NCBI GenBank assembly: GCA_050184585.1
Contig: JBFXAF010000014.1
Span: forward strand, 1-64,000
Source of the DNA: JBFXAF01 sp050184585
Lineage (GTDB): Bacteria > Pseudomonadota > Alphaproteobacteria > Rhizobiales > Rhizobiaceae
Direction: 5' to 3'
Length of the DNA: 64,000 nucleotides
Shown here in pieces: positions 38,762 to 47,767 of the stretch (position 1 is the stretch's first letter; each line of letters starts with the position of its first letter). The notes under the pieces were generated by a model. The model was not told the origin of the DNA. It made no database searches and saw only the letters and a list, made by a program, of their open reading frames with translations. Both the position numbers and the translations under genes were made by a program.

Positions 38762-40837
38762 ATGACCCAGGGCGGAGCATCGCTGTCTGTCGATATCGGC
38801 GGGACCTTCACTGACGTCATCCTGAAGTCAGCCGGCGTCCTCTTTGCCGACAAGACGCTGACCACCCACGACAATCTGCTCGAAGGCTTCTTCCGTGGGG
38901 TTGGCGCGGTCCTCGATCGCGCTGGTATCGGTCCCGGCGATGTCGACGGGCTGCTGGTCCACGCGACGACGATCGTCACCAATGCGCTGATCGAGCGGAA
39001 GGGCGCCCGGACCGCCATGGTGCTTACCGGCGGCTTCCGCGACGTGCTGAGGCTGCGCGACGAGCGCCGCTACGACGTCTACGATCCGCAGATCGAGTAT
39101 CCGCGTCCCCTGGTGGAAGACGAACTGACCTTCTCGCTTTCGGAGCGGACGCTTGCCGACGGTTCCATCGAGCAGCCCGTGGACGAGGCCGAGGTGGTGG
39201 CGCTCGCCCGCCGCCTGCGCGACGCCGGCGTCGTGTCCGTCGGCATCTGCTTCCTCAACGCCTACCGCAACGCGGAGAACGAGCGCGCCGCCGCCGCCAT
39301 CCTGAAGCGGGAGTTGCCCTCGCTCTTCTTGTCGGTGTCCTCGGAGATCGCGCCGCAGATCCGCGAGTACCTGCGCGCTTCGACCGTGGCTGCCAACGCC
39401 TATGCAGCGCCGATCACCGGTCCTTATCTCGACGCGCTGGCCGGCAGGCTGGAGGCGGATGGCTACCCGTCGCGGGCGCTCATCATGCTGAGTTCCGGCG
39501 GGACCGTGGGACCGCACACCGCCGGTCGGATGCCGGTGCGCATGGTCGAGAGCGGACCGGCCGCGGGTGCGCTCGGCGCGTCGCTGATCGCCCGGGCGCT
39601 GAACCTGAAAGACCTGCTCGCCTTCGACATGGGCGGCACCACGGCAAAGGTCTGCCTGATCCAGGATCACAAGCCGCTGGTCACCGGGCTGTTCGAGATC
39701 GACCGGATGTACCGCTTCAAGGAAGGTAGCGGCCTGCCGATCACGGTCCCCTGCATCGACCTGATCGAGATCGGCGCCGGCGGTGGCTCGATCGCCCATG
39801 TCGACGGCATGGGCCTGCTCAAGGTTGGGCCGGCAAGCGCAGGCTCGATGCCTGGACCCGCATCATATGGCCGTGGCGGTGTCGAACCGACGGTCACCGA
39901 CGCCAACGTTCTGCTGGGCCTGATCGATGCGAAGAGCTTCCTGGGCGGGGCCATGCCGCTCGATGTCGGAGCGGCGCAGGAGGCCATGGCAGGCGTCGGC
40001 ATGAAGCTCGGGCTCGGCATTGTCGAGACGGCGCGTGGCATCCACCAGATCGTCACCGAGGCAATGGCGGGCGCGGTACGGGCGCACGCTGCCGAGCGCG
40101 GGGTCGATTATCGCGGCATCCCGCTGCTCGCCTTCGGCGGCGCCGGGCCACTGCATGCGTGCGAGGTGGCGAAACTCCTGAACAGCCGGACGGTCATCTT
40201 CCCGCCGCATGCAAGCGTCCTGTCGGCGTTCGGCGCGCTGCTGACGCCGCTGCGCCTCGACCTGGTGCGCAGCAGTGTCTTCAGCCTCGACGCCCCGGAC
40301 TGGCGCGACGTCGAGCGGCTGACCGCCGAGATGGAAGCCGAAGGCCGCGCCGCTCTTTCCGACGCCGGCTGCGCGCCGTCGGACATGCGGTTCACCTACG
40401 AGTTCGACATGCGCTACGCGGGCCAGCAGCACGAGCTCAATGTCGAGCTTCCGGGCCGCCTGATCGGCGCAGGGAAAGAAGTGGCGATCCGCGCCGCCTT
40501 CGAGGCCGAATACGAGCGCATCCACCGAATCGTGCAGTCCGAGGTCGGCGTCGAAGTCGTCTCACTCCGCGTCGTGGCGCGCGGGCCGGAGCGCCAGCTG
40601 CCGACGCTGGGACCAGCGGGCGGCGTCAGCGAGCCCGAGAGATCGAGACCCGTTGCCTTCTGGGAAGGGTTCGAGACGGTGCCTGTCTATCGCCGGGACG
40701 CACTGGCGCAGGCCACGCGGATCGCCGGTCCGGCGGTGATCGAGGAGGCAGGCACCACTCTGGTCATCCCGCCCGGCTGGACGGCGCACGTCGTCACGCT
40801 CGGCTGCATCGTCGCCGAAGCCGGCGCGGTTCACTAG
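38762..40837 (+). CDS. hyuA: HyuA-type hydantoinase/oxoprolinase alpha subunit
   Basis: A 691-residue ATP-dependent subunit of the hydantoinase A/5-oxoprolinase/acetone carboxylase family. The ASKHA nucleotide motifs are clear: LSVDIGGTFTDVILK at the N-terminus and LLAFDMGGTTAKVCLI near residue 285, with ESGPAAGALGASLIA between. The C-terminal region (VERLTAEMEAEGRAAL; YAGQQHELNVELP) is typical. Members use ATP to open hydantoins, 5-oxoproline or lactams (caprolactam), or to carboxylate ketones (acetone, acetophenone). Family members are named from context, and the context here is beta-oxidation. GGAGGA lies thirteen bases before the start. Confidence 0.9.
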   Translation: MTQGGASLSVDIGGTFTDVILKSAGVLFADKTLTTHDNLLEGFFRGVGAVLDRAGIGPGDVDGLLVHATTIVTNALIERKGARTAMVLTGGFRDVLRLRDERRYDVYDPQIEYPRPLVEDELTFSLSERTLADGSIEQPVDEAEVVALARRLRDAGVVSVGICFLNAYRNAENERAAAAILKRELPSLFLSVSSEIAPQIREYLRASTVAANAYAAPITGPYLDALAGRLEADGYPSRALIMLSSGGTVGPHTAGRMPVRMVESGPAAGALGASLIARALNLKDLLAFDMGGTTAKVCLIQDHKPLVTGLFEIDRMYRFKEGSGLPITVPCIDLIEIGAGGGSIAHVDGMGLLKVGPASAGSMPGPASYGRGGVEPTVTDANVLLGLIDAKSFLGGAMPLDVGAAQEAMAGVGMKLGLGIVETARGIHQIVTEAMAGAVRAHAAERGVDYRGIPLLAFGGAGPLHACEVAKLLNSRTVIFPPHASVLSAFGALLTPLRLDLVRSSVFSLDAPDWRDVERLTAEMEAEGRAALSDAGCAPSDMRFTYEFDMRYAGQQHELNVELPGRLIGAGKEVAIRAAFEAEYERIHRIVQSEVGVEVVSLRVVARGPERQLPTLGPAGGVSEPERSRPVAFWEGFETVPVYRRDALAQATRIAGPAVIEEAGTTLVIPPGWTAHVVTLGCIVAEAGAVH

Positions 40838-40847
40838 GATTGCGGCG

Positions 40848-42428
40848 ATGAACGCTCACATGACGAAAACGGCGATGGACGGGATCGAGCTTGAGGTTCT
40901 CTGGTCGAACCTGCGCTCGATCGTCAGCGAACGCGCCAAGGCGATGCAGCGCACGGCCTTCAGCCCGCTGGTGCGCGACGCGGGTGACCTCGCCTATGCC
41001 CTGTTTGACGGGCGCGGGCGGATGGTCGCCCAGGCCGACACCGGCACGCCGGGCCACATCAACTGCCTGGCGCGCACCGCGCTCTACCTGGTCGAGGAGT
41101 TCGCGGGGCGGCTCGAAGACGGGGACGTGCTGATCACCAACGACCCGTGGCTCGGCGCGGGCCATTTCTTCGACATCATCATCTTCTCGCCGATCTTCTT
41201 CGAGGATCGGATCATCGGCTATGTCGGCTCGAACAACCACCACACCGACATCGGCGGATCGGGCATCGGGGCAGGTGCATCCGACGTGCACGAGGAGGGC
41301 CTGTGGATCCCGCCGGCCAAACTCTACGAGGCGGGCCGCCGCAACGAACTGTTGCACCGGATCATCCTGCGCAACGTGCGCACACCGGACCATGTCGGCG
41401 GCGACCTCGCCGCGCAGGTTTCGGCGAACCGCGCCGGCGGCGAGGCGCTTGTCGAACTGTGCCGCAACCACGGCCTCGCTGACATCGAGCAACTCTCCGA
41501 CGAGATCATCGATCGCTCCGAACGCGCGACGCGCTCGGCCATACGCGCGCTGAAACCCGGTTCGTGGACTGGCGAGACCGAGTTCGACATTCCCGGGGGA
41601 GAGATCGTCCGGCTGCGCGCCAAAGTCACCGTCGATACGGACCTCGGCGAGATAGGCATCGACTTCACCGGCAGCTCGAGCCAGGTGAAGAAGGGCGTCA
41701 ACGTCGTGCTGGCTTACACGCAGGCCTATGCGATGTTCACCGTTCGCAGCTGCCTCAACCCGCAGCTTCCGAACAACACGGGCAGCCTGCGCCCGATCCG
41801 CGTCACGGCGCCGGAAGGCTCGATTGTCAATTGCCTCTATCCCGCGCCGGTCAATGCCCGCCACGTCGTCGGCATGTATGTGCCGATGCCGATCCTCAAG
41901 GCACTTTACAATGTGATTCCCGACCGCGTGCTGGCCGAAAGCCCCGGCGGAGCCTGGGCCGCACAGGTGATGGGCGCGACCGACCAGGATGTGCCGTTTG
42001 TCTCGACGCTTTTCGCCTTTGCAGGCGGCATGGGCGCGCGCGCCGCCAAGCGCGGCCTCGACGCCACCTTCTATCCGACCGGCATCGCCTCGACGCCTAT
42101 CGAGATCGTCGAAGCCGGCGCGCCGGTCGTGTTTCGGTGCAAGGAGTTGCGACCGGGCTCCGGCGGTCAAGGCCGAAATGCTGGCGGCGACGGGCAGGTG
42201 GTGGAGTTCACCGTTCGCTCGGCGCATCCCTGGACCATCAACGCGATGACCAGCGGCACGAAAGTCAGGCCGTCAGGCATCGCCGGCGGCGAACCAGGAG
42301 CTCCCGGCCGGTTGTTCGTCAACGGCGAGGAAACGATGCTGTCGGGCAAGGCGATCATGCAGCCTGGCGACGTGGTACGGATGGAGACACCGGGAGGGGG
42401 CGGCTTCGGCGCCCTTGCCGTCGAATGA
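40848..42428 (+). CDS. hyuB: HyuB-type hydantoinase/oxoprolinase beta subunit
   Basis: A 526-residue partner of HyuA. N-terminal family signature: LRSIVSERAKAMQRTAFSPL, then FDGRGRMVAQADTGTPGHIN; metal-region motifs ITNDPWLGAGHFFDI and GSNNHHTDIGGSG; and the C-terminal RPGSGGQGRNAGGDGQVVEF. HyuB provides the part of the heteromer that binds the ring or carbonyl substrate. It starts 10 bp after hyuA. Its stop overlaps an ATG of the ATPase gene (ATGA at 42425), so an alternative longer start of that gene is possible. Confidence 0.9.
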   Translation: MNAHMTKTAMDGIELEVLWSNLRSIVSERAKAMQRTAFSPLVRDAGDLAYALFDGRGRMVAQADTGTPGHINCLARTALYLVEEFAGRLEDGDVLITNDPWLGAGHFFDIIIFSPIFFEDRIIGYVGSNNHHTDIGGSGIGAGASDVHEEGLWIPPAKLYEAGRRNELLHRIILRNVRTPDHVGGDLAAQVSANRAGGEALVELCRNHGLADIEQLSDEIIDRSERATRSAIRALKPGSWTGETEFDIPGGEIVRLRAKVTVDTDLGEIGIDFTGSSSQVKKGVNVVLAYTQAYAMFTVRSCLNPQLPNNTGSLRPIRVTAPEGSIVNCLYPAPVNARHVVGMYVPMPILKALYNVIPDRVLAESPGGAWAAQVMGATDQDVPFVSTLFAFAGGMGARAAKRGLDATFYPTGIASTPIEIVEAGAPVVFRCKELRPGSGGQGRNAGGDGQVVEFTVRSAHPWTINAMTSGTKVRPSGIAGGEPGAPGRLFVNGEETMLSGKAIMQPGDVVRMETPGGGGFGALAVE

Positions 42429-42472
42429 GAGGCGTGACCAGACGGGTCGATCTGCCCGAAAGGACCGATGGC

Positions 42473-43273
42473 ATGAACGTCGAGAGACTTCCCGCGCGGC
42501 AGACGCCGCTGATCAAGCTGTCGGGTGTGGCGAAGACTTACAGGGCAGCCGACGGCGTGCCGGTGAAGGCCGTCGATTCGGTCAGCGCGGACATCGTGCA
42601 AGGCGAATTCGTCTCGATCCTCGGCCCCTCCGGCTGCGGCAAGAGCACGCTGATGATGATGATCGCCGGCCTGCTGACGCCATCCGCCGGCAGCGTCAGC
42701 TTCCGCGGCAGCGCGGTGAACGGGCCACTCAGGGATTTCGGTGTCGTCTTCCAGGACGCCGTCCTCCTGCCCTGGCGCAACGTGGTCGAGAATGTCGAGC
42801 TTCCCGGCGAAGTCGCCGGCGTTCCGCGTGGTGAGCGTCGCGCCGCGTCCGAGAAGATGCTCGCCATGGTCGGCCTTGCCGGCTTTGAGCGGAAGTTCCC
42901 CCATGAGTTGTCGGGCGGCATGCAGCAGCGCGTGGCGATAGCGCGCGCCCTGTCGCTCAACCCGACCCTGCTTCTGATGGACGAGCCGTTCGGCGCGCTC
43001 GATGCGATGACCCGTGAGCAGATGAATCTCGAACTGCAGCGCATCAGCCTCGAATCCGGCGCCACCGTCGTCTTCGTCACCCATTCGATCGCCGAAGCCG
43101 CCTTCCTGTCCGATCGGGTCTTCGTCATGTCTGGCCGCCCGTCGACCGTGCGGGAGATCGTCTCGATCGACATTCCCCGACCCCGTGCGATCGATCTGCT
43201 CGCCTCTGACCGGCTGGGGATTCATATAAGCACGCTACGCAGACTGCTGGACGTCAAGGGAGACCCGTCATGA
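42473..43273 (+). CDS. ABC ATPase, nitrate/sulfonate/taurine (SsuB/TauB) type
   Basis: A 266-residue ATPase: Walker A GPSGCGKST, Q-loop VFQDAVLLPWRNVVENVELP, signature LSGGMQQRVAIARAL, Walker B LLLMDEPFGALD, and H-loop VTHSIAEAAFL. VFQDxxLLPW is specific for the SsuB/TauB/ThiZ group, which imports sulfonates, taurine, pyrimidine precursors and aromatic acids. ATG 42473 has AAGGA eight bases upstream; ATG 42425 would overlap the hyuB stop. It overlaps the permease gene by ATGA. Confidence 0.9.
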   Translation: MNVERLPARQTPLIKLSGVAKTYRAADGVPVKAVDSVSADIVQGEFVSILGPSGCGKSTLMMMIAGLLTPSAGSVSFRGSAVNGPLRDFGVVFQDAVLLPWRNVVENVELPGEVAGVPRGERRAASEKMLAMVGLAGFERKFPHELSGGMQQRVAIARALSLNPTLLLMDEPFGALDAMTREQMNLELQRISLESGATVVFVTHSIAEAAFLSDRVFVMSGRPSTVREIVSIDIPRPRAIDLLASDRLGIHISTLRRLLDVKGDPS

Positions 43274-44088
43274 CCGACGCGGTCGTTTCACCACGCACGG
43301 CCGCTCCGGCGAGGTCCTCCGTCGAAACGACGATGCTGCTGGCGCCACTTTCGTTTGCCATATTCCTGGCGCTCTGGGAGATCGCCGTCAGGGTCCTCGA
43401 CGTCCCGGCCTACCTCGTGCCGACGCCGAGCGCCGTCGCGGTTAAGGCCTGGTCGGACCTCACATCCGGCCTGATCGTCAGGCATTTCGGCGTGACGTTG
43501 TTCGAGGTCCTGGCTGGCTTCGCAATCGCTGCGGTTGGCGGCGTCCTGGTCGGCACGGCGATCGGACTGATGCCGCTCCTCAACCGCACGATCTACCCGC
43601 TCATCCTCGCCTTCCAGACGATCCCGAAAATTGCCCTCGCGCCGCTCTTCCTGATCTGGTTCGGCTTCGGCCCGACATCGAAGATCGTCACGGTCGCGAC
43701 CATCGTGTTCTTCCCGGTGCTGGTGAACGTCATCGCCGGCCTGTCTACGGTCGACGCACGCCGGCTCGTACTGATGCGCGCGCTCGGTGCTGGTCCGCTC
43801 AAGGCATACGTCAAGGTGCGCTTCCCGAGCATGCTACCATACCTGTTCGCCGGGCTCGAAGTAGCGATCGTCTTTTCGGTGACGGGCGCGATCGTTGCCG
43901 AATTTATCGGCGCGTCGCAGGGGCTCGGCAGCCTGATCATCCAGCGGCAATCGAATTCCGACGTGGCCGGCGTGTTCTCCGTGCTCGTCTATCTCACCAT
44001 CATGGGGCTCGTCCTGCACGCCGTGCTGCGCGCCATCGGCCGCCATTTCACGGCCTGGGCGCAAACCGAAAGGGTCTTGAACAGCTGA
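43270..44088 (+). CDS. ABC permease, SsuC/TauC type
   Basis: A 272-residue permease with six hydrophobic segments, the family's N-terminal helix followed by VPTPSAVAVKAW, the FQTIPKIALAPLFLIWFG motif and the coupling loop RALGAGPLKAYVKVRFPSML. The GASQGLGSLIIQRQSNSD segment before the last helix is also characteristic. Starts in an ATGA overlap with the ATPase. Confidence 0.92.
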   Translation: MTDAVVSPRTAAPARSSVETTMLLAPLSFAIFLALWEIAVRVLDVPAYLVPTPSAVAVKAWSDLTSGLIVRHFGVTLFEVLAGFAIAAVGGVLVGTAIGLMPLLNRTIYPLILAFQTIPKIALAPLFLIWFGFGPTSKIVTVATIVFFPVLVNVIAGLSTVDARRLVLMRALGAGPLKAYVKVRFPSMLPYLFAGLEVAIVFSVTGAIVAEFIGASQGLGSLIIQRQSNSDVAGVFSVLVYLTIMGLVLHAVLRAIGRHFTAWAQTERVLNS

Positions 44089-44180
44089 CGTCCACACCGG
44101 CTCACGCCGGGAATGGCCGAATGGAATGCGGAGGCAGTCGCCTCCGCAGCGGGAATTCTTTACGCAACAGGGAGGTGACA

Positions 44181-45239
44181 ATGCGCATGACGAAGATTTT
44201 GACATCGGGTATCGCCGCCGCCGCGGCGCTGGCGTTTGCGACGCTCGTGCCGGCCACGGCCGCGGACACGCTGAAGTTCATTGAGGGCGCGCCACCGACG
44301 ATCTCCATGGCTGACCTTTATGTTGCGGAGGCGGCCGGTTTCCTCGAAGCCGAGGGCCTGACGGTGCCGGCCGACTTCGCGCAGAACGGCGCGGTGGCCA
44401 CGCAGCTTGTCGCCAGCGACCAGGGCGACATCGGCGACGTCAGCATGGAACCTTACCTTTCGGGCTTCGAAAAAGGCATGCGCGGCAAGTTCATCGGCGC
44501 GCGCGGCAATCTCAACATCTACTTCCTCGCCATTCCAGCCGACAGCTCGATCCAGACCATGAAGGACCTGGAGGGCAAGAAGATTGGCGTCCTCTCGATG
44601 GCGAGCCAGGCGATCCCCTACATCCGGTCCATGGCACGTAGCGCCGGCATGGATCCCAACGCCGACATGTTCCTGCCTGTGGGCTTCGGCGACTCCGCGG
44701 TCGCAGCCCTGAAGTCGGGCCAGGTCCAGGCGCTGGCGCTGAACCGGATCGCCTATGCCGGGCTGGTGCGGGCCGGGCTCGAGTTCCGCTACATCTTCCA
44801 CCCGACGATCGCCGATGCCGGCAACTACGGCTACTTTACCTCGGACGCCACGATCGCCGCAAAGCGCTCGCAACTCGTCGGCTTCCTGCGGGCCATGGTG
44901 AAGTCCGACATCTTCATCCGCGAGAACCCCGGCGCGGCTCTCGCGATCTTCTGGAAGAAGCATCCGGAAGCGAAGCCCGCCGGCAGCGAGGAGGATGCCA
45001 TCCGCCTTGGCACGCTGGAGCTGACCTTCAATCCGGCTACGGATGCCATGCTGAAGGTCGAGCGCATCTCCGCACCGGACAAAGTCGCGCTGGAGAGGCT
45101 GGTCTCCGCAATGCGCGAAGAGGGCCTCGTCACCTCGAACTTGACGGTCGCCGACCTCGTCGACGACAGCCTGATCGCAGAGGCCAATCAGGGCGTCGAC
45201 ACCGAGGCGGTCAAGAAGATCGCCCGCGAGTGGAAGTAG
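44181..45239 (+). CDS. ABC solute-binding protein, NMT1/SsuA-TauA type
   Basis: A 352-residue periplasmic protein with a signal peptide (KILTSGIAAAAALAFATLVP, cleavage near ATAAD). Mature NMT1/THI5-like features are the N-terminal APPTISMADLYVAEAAGFLE, the QLVASDQGDIGDVSMEP pocket loop and DLEGKKIGVLSMASQ. The ribosome site is a strong GGGAGGTGA. The ligand should be the compound that HyuAB or the CoA ligase acts on; relatives bind taurine, alkanesulfonates, aromatic acids and pyrimidines. Confidence 0.9.
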   Translation: MRMTKILTSGIAAAAALAFATLVPATAADTLKFIEGAPPTISMADLYVAEAAGFLEAEGLTVPADFAQNGAVATQLVASDQGDIGDVSMEPYLSGFEKGMRGKFIGARGNLNIYFLAIPADSSIQTMKDLEGKKIGVLSMASQAIPYIRSMARSAGMDPNADMFLPVGFGDSAVAALKSGQVQALALNRIAYAGLVRAGLEFRYIFHPTIADAGNYGYFTSDATIAAKRSQLVGFLRAMVKSDIFIRENPGAALAIFWKKHPEAKPAGSEEDAIRLGTLELTFNPATDAMLKVERISAPDKVALERLVSAMREEGLVTSNLTVADLVDDSLIAEANQGVDTEAVKKIAREWK

Positions 45240-45246
45240 GACGGTC

Positions 45247-45268
45247 AGGCCCCGCTTCGGCGGGGCCT
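45247..45268 (+). terminator. GC-rich hairpin with TTCG tetraloop after the binding-protein gene
   Basis: AGGCCCCGC and GCGGGGCCT form a nine-pair stem closed by the stable TTCG loop. No T-run follows, so full termination is unlikely. Hairpins in this place often stabilise the upstream mRNA or reduce read-through into downstream operon genes. Confidence 0.6.
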
Positions 45269-45288
45269 CTCCTCAACGGGAATAGAGC

Positions 45289-46143
45289 ATGAAACTAGCG
45301 AGCTTCCTCCACGAAGGAGCCGAAGGATTCGGCTTGGTCCGCGATGATCTGCTGCACGATCTCACCGGAGTCGTTCCTTCCGGCGCGCGCACGCTTGCGG
45401 AAGCGCTGGCGCATGACGGAATGAAAGCGCTTCCGGCCGCAGCCGATCGCAAGTCACGGGAGCTGCGCCTCCACGATATCGCGCTGTTGCCGCCAATCCC
45501 CATGCCGGGAAAGATCATCTGCGTCGGGCTGAACTACCGCACGCATATCGCAGAGAGCGGCTACGCGGCGCCGAAGCGCCCGATGCTTTTCGCGCGGTTT
45601 GCGAACTCGCTGGTGGGTCATGGCGGCTCGCTGGTGCGGCCAAGGCTTTCCATCGACTTCGATTTCGAGGGGGAGCTGGCTTTCGTGATCGGGTCGCCTG
45701 CGCGGCACGCGACGAGGGACGGCGCGCTGAGCCACGTCGCCGGCTACGCCTGCTTCAATGACGGCTCTATCCGCGACTACCAGCTTCACACGTCGCAGTT
45801 TCTGCCGGGCAAGGCGTTCTGGCGGTCGGGCTCCTTCGGCCCGTGGCTGGTCACGCCCGACGAGACCGGCGATCCCTCCGGCCTGACATTGACCACGCGC
45901 CTGAATGGCGACGTGATGCAGGCCGCGTCACTGGACGATCTGCTCTTCGATGTGCCGGCGTTGATCGAATACATCAGCGGGATCACGATGCTCGATCCGG
46001 GCGACGTGATCGTCACGGGAACGACAGGCGGCGTCGGCTTCGCCCGCGACCCGAAGGTCTGGATGGAGCCGGGCGACAAGGTCGAGGTCGAGATCGACCG
46101 GGTGGGCACGCTGGTGAACGGCGTGGTCGACGAGGCGGCATGA
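45289..46143 (+). CDS. Fumarylacetoacetate hydrolase family protein
   Basis: A 284-residue protein with an N-terminal partial domain and a C-terminal FAH domain. Key motifs: MPGKIICVGLNYRTHIAESG, the metal-binding DFDFEGELAFVIGSPAR (Glu-Glu), FNDGSIRDYQLHTSQFLPGK and the LDPGDVIVTGTTGGVGFARD end. The group hydrolyses C-C bonds of acylpyruvates (fumarylpyruvate, acylpyruvate) or decarboxylates oxaloacetate-like acids. It starts 49 bp after the transporter, past the TTCG hairpin, and overlaps the CoA synthetase by ATGA. Confidence 0.88.
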   Translation: MKLASFLHEGAEGFGLVRDDLLHDLTGVVPSGARTLAEALAHDGMKALPAAADRKSRELRLHDIALLPPIPMPGKIICVGLNYRTHIAESGYAAPKRPMLFARFANSLVGHGGSLVRPRLSIDFDFEGELAFVIGSPARHATRDGALSHVAGYACFNDGSIRDYQLHTSQFLPGKAFWRSGSFGPWLVTPDETGDPSGLTLTTRLNGDVMQAASLDDLLFDVPALIEYISGITMLDPGDVIVTGTTGGVGFARDPKVWMEPGDKVEVEIDRVGTLVNGVVDEAA

Positions 46144-47750
46144 TCGACTGGACCGGACCGGAACTGCCGGCGACCCGACAGGAACTGCACTACGGCGACC
46201 GCATGGTCGCGTGCTTCGTCGACCGTCCGGCTGACCTGTGGGCGATGGTCGAGGCCGCGGGCGCGTTCAACGCCAACGGCGAAGCGCTGGTCTGCGGCGA
46301 CAATCGCTGGACGTGGCGCGCGCTGCTTGACGAAGTCGGCCGGACGGCGGCCGGTTTGGCGCGACAGGGTGTCGCCGCCGGCGATCGTGTGGCCATCCTT
46401 TTAGGTAACCGCGCGGAGTTCGTCGTTGCGCTCTACGCCTGCTTCCGCATCGGCGCCATCGTCGTTCCGCTCTCGGTCCGCTACCAGACGCCGGAGATCG
46501 CCTATGCGGTCAACGATTGCGGCGCAATCCTCCTCCTCCACGACGCCGAACTCGCGCCACGCCTGCCGCCGACGGCCGACGTCCCGGCGCTGAAGCAGCG
46601 GATCGCCGTTGGCGGCGATGCGGAGGGTTCGTCATCATGGTCGAGCCTGATCGCGGACACAGCACTTCCGCCCCTTCCGGCCGTCAACGAAGACGCCACC
46701 GCCGTGATCCTCTACACCTCCGGCACGACGGGCCTCCCGAAAGGCGCGATGCTCTCGCATCTGGGCCTCGTCAACTCGAGCCTCGTCTTTCGCCACTGTT
46801 TCGAGTTGACGCCGGCCGACAGGTCTATCGCTGCCGTACCACTCGCGCATGTGACTGGCCTGGTTGCCAACGTGCTTTCGATGGCGGCCTGCGCCGGGAC
46901 GCTGGTCGTCCTGCCTGCCTTCAAGGCGCCGGCGTTCCTGGCGCTGGCCGCGGCGGAGAGGACCACCCACACCATCATCGTGCCCGCCATGTACAGCCTG
47001 CTGTTGATGGCGACGGATTTCGACGCACATGATCTCTCTGCCTGGCGGATCGGGGGCTTCGGTGGCGCGCCGATGCCCGAGCCGGTCATCGAGGCCTTCG
47101 CCCGGAAGCTCCCCGGCCTGAGCCTCATGAACGCTTATGGCGCCACCGAGACATCCTCGCCGTCGACCATCATGCCCGCCCGCCATACGGCGGCGCATCT
47201 GGCCAGCGTCGGCCTGCCCGTACCGAACTGCACAATCGTTGTCGTCGACGAGACCGGACGGCAGGTGACGACGGGCGAAGCGGGGGAACTGTGGATTGCC
47301 GGGCCATCGGTCGTGAAAGGGTACTGGAACCGGCCCGATGCAACCGCCGATTCGTTCGCGGCCGGATACTGGCGATCGGGCGACATCGGCTCGGTCGACG
47401 CTGACGGCTTCGTCCATGTCTTCGACCGGAAGAAGGACATGATCATCCGCGGCGGGCTGAAGATTTTCTCGGCCGAAGTGGAGAGCGTTCTCGCTGGCCA
47501 TCCCGACGTCGTGGAGAGCGCCGTGCTCGGCAAGCCGTGTCCCGTTCTGGGCGAGCGGGTGCATGCCTTCGTGGTGCTCAAGCAGGGCGTGAGTTCCGCC
47601 GACGGGCTGAGAGCCTACCTTGCCGGACGCCTGTCCGACTACAAGGTGCCGGAGACCATCACCATCTCCGCGACGGCGCTTCCGCGAAACTCCAATGGCA
47701 AGGTGCTCAAGCGCGAGCTGCGCGACGCTCTTCTTGCTTCCAGCCCCTGA
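46140..47750 (+). CDS. AMP-forming acyl-CoA synthetase
   Basis: A 536-residue adenylate-forming ligase. Motifs in order: ILYTSGTTGLPKGAMLSH (P-loop), NAYGATETSS (A5), RSGDIGSVDADGF (A7), KDMIIRGGLKIF (A8) and the catalytic Lys in LPRNSNGKVLKREL (A10). It activates a carboxylic acid, chain length unknown, to its CoA thioester for the following thiolase and hydratase. Start and FAH stop overlap (ATGA), so production of the two proteins is coupled. Confidence 0.92.
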   Translation: MIDWTGPELPATRQELHYGDRMVACFVDRPADLWAMVEAAGAFNANGEALVCGDNRWTWRALLDEVGRTAAGLARQGVAAGDRVAILLGNRAEFVVALYACFRIGAIVVPLSVRYQTPEIAYAVNDCGAILLLHDAELAPRLPPTADVPALKQRIAVGGDAEGSSSWSSLIADTALPPLPAVNEDATAVILYTSGTTGLPKGAMLSHLGLVNSSLVFRHCFELTPADRSIAAVPLAHVTGLVANVLSMAACAGTLVVLPAFKAPAFLALAAAERTTHTIIVPAMYSLLLMATDFDAHDLSAWRIGGFGGAPMPEPVIEAFARKLPGLSLMNAYGATETSSPSTIMPARHTAAHLASVGLPVPNCTIVVVDETGRQVTTGEAGELWIAGPSVVKGYWNRPDATADSFAAGYWRSGDIGSVDADGFVHVFDRKKDMIIRGGLKIFSAEVESVLAGHPDVVESAVLGKPCPVLGERVHAFVVLKQGVSSADGLRAYLAGRLSDYKVPETITISATALPRNSNGKVLKRELRDALLASSP

Positions 47751-47767
47751 CATCACGGGAGAAAACC

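Noticed and set aside
40794..42227. A 477-codon minus-strand frame opposite hyuB
   Set aside because: Composition typical of an antisense shadow and no recognisable motif; hyuB on the plus strand has complete family signatures.
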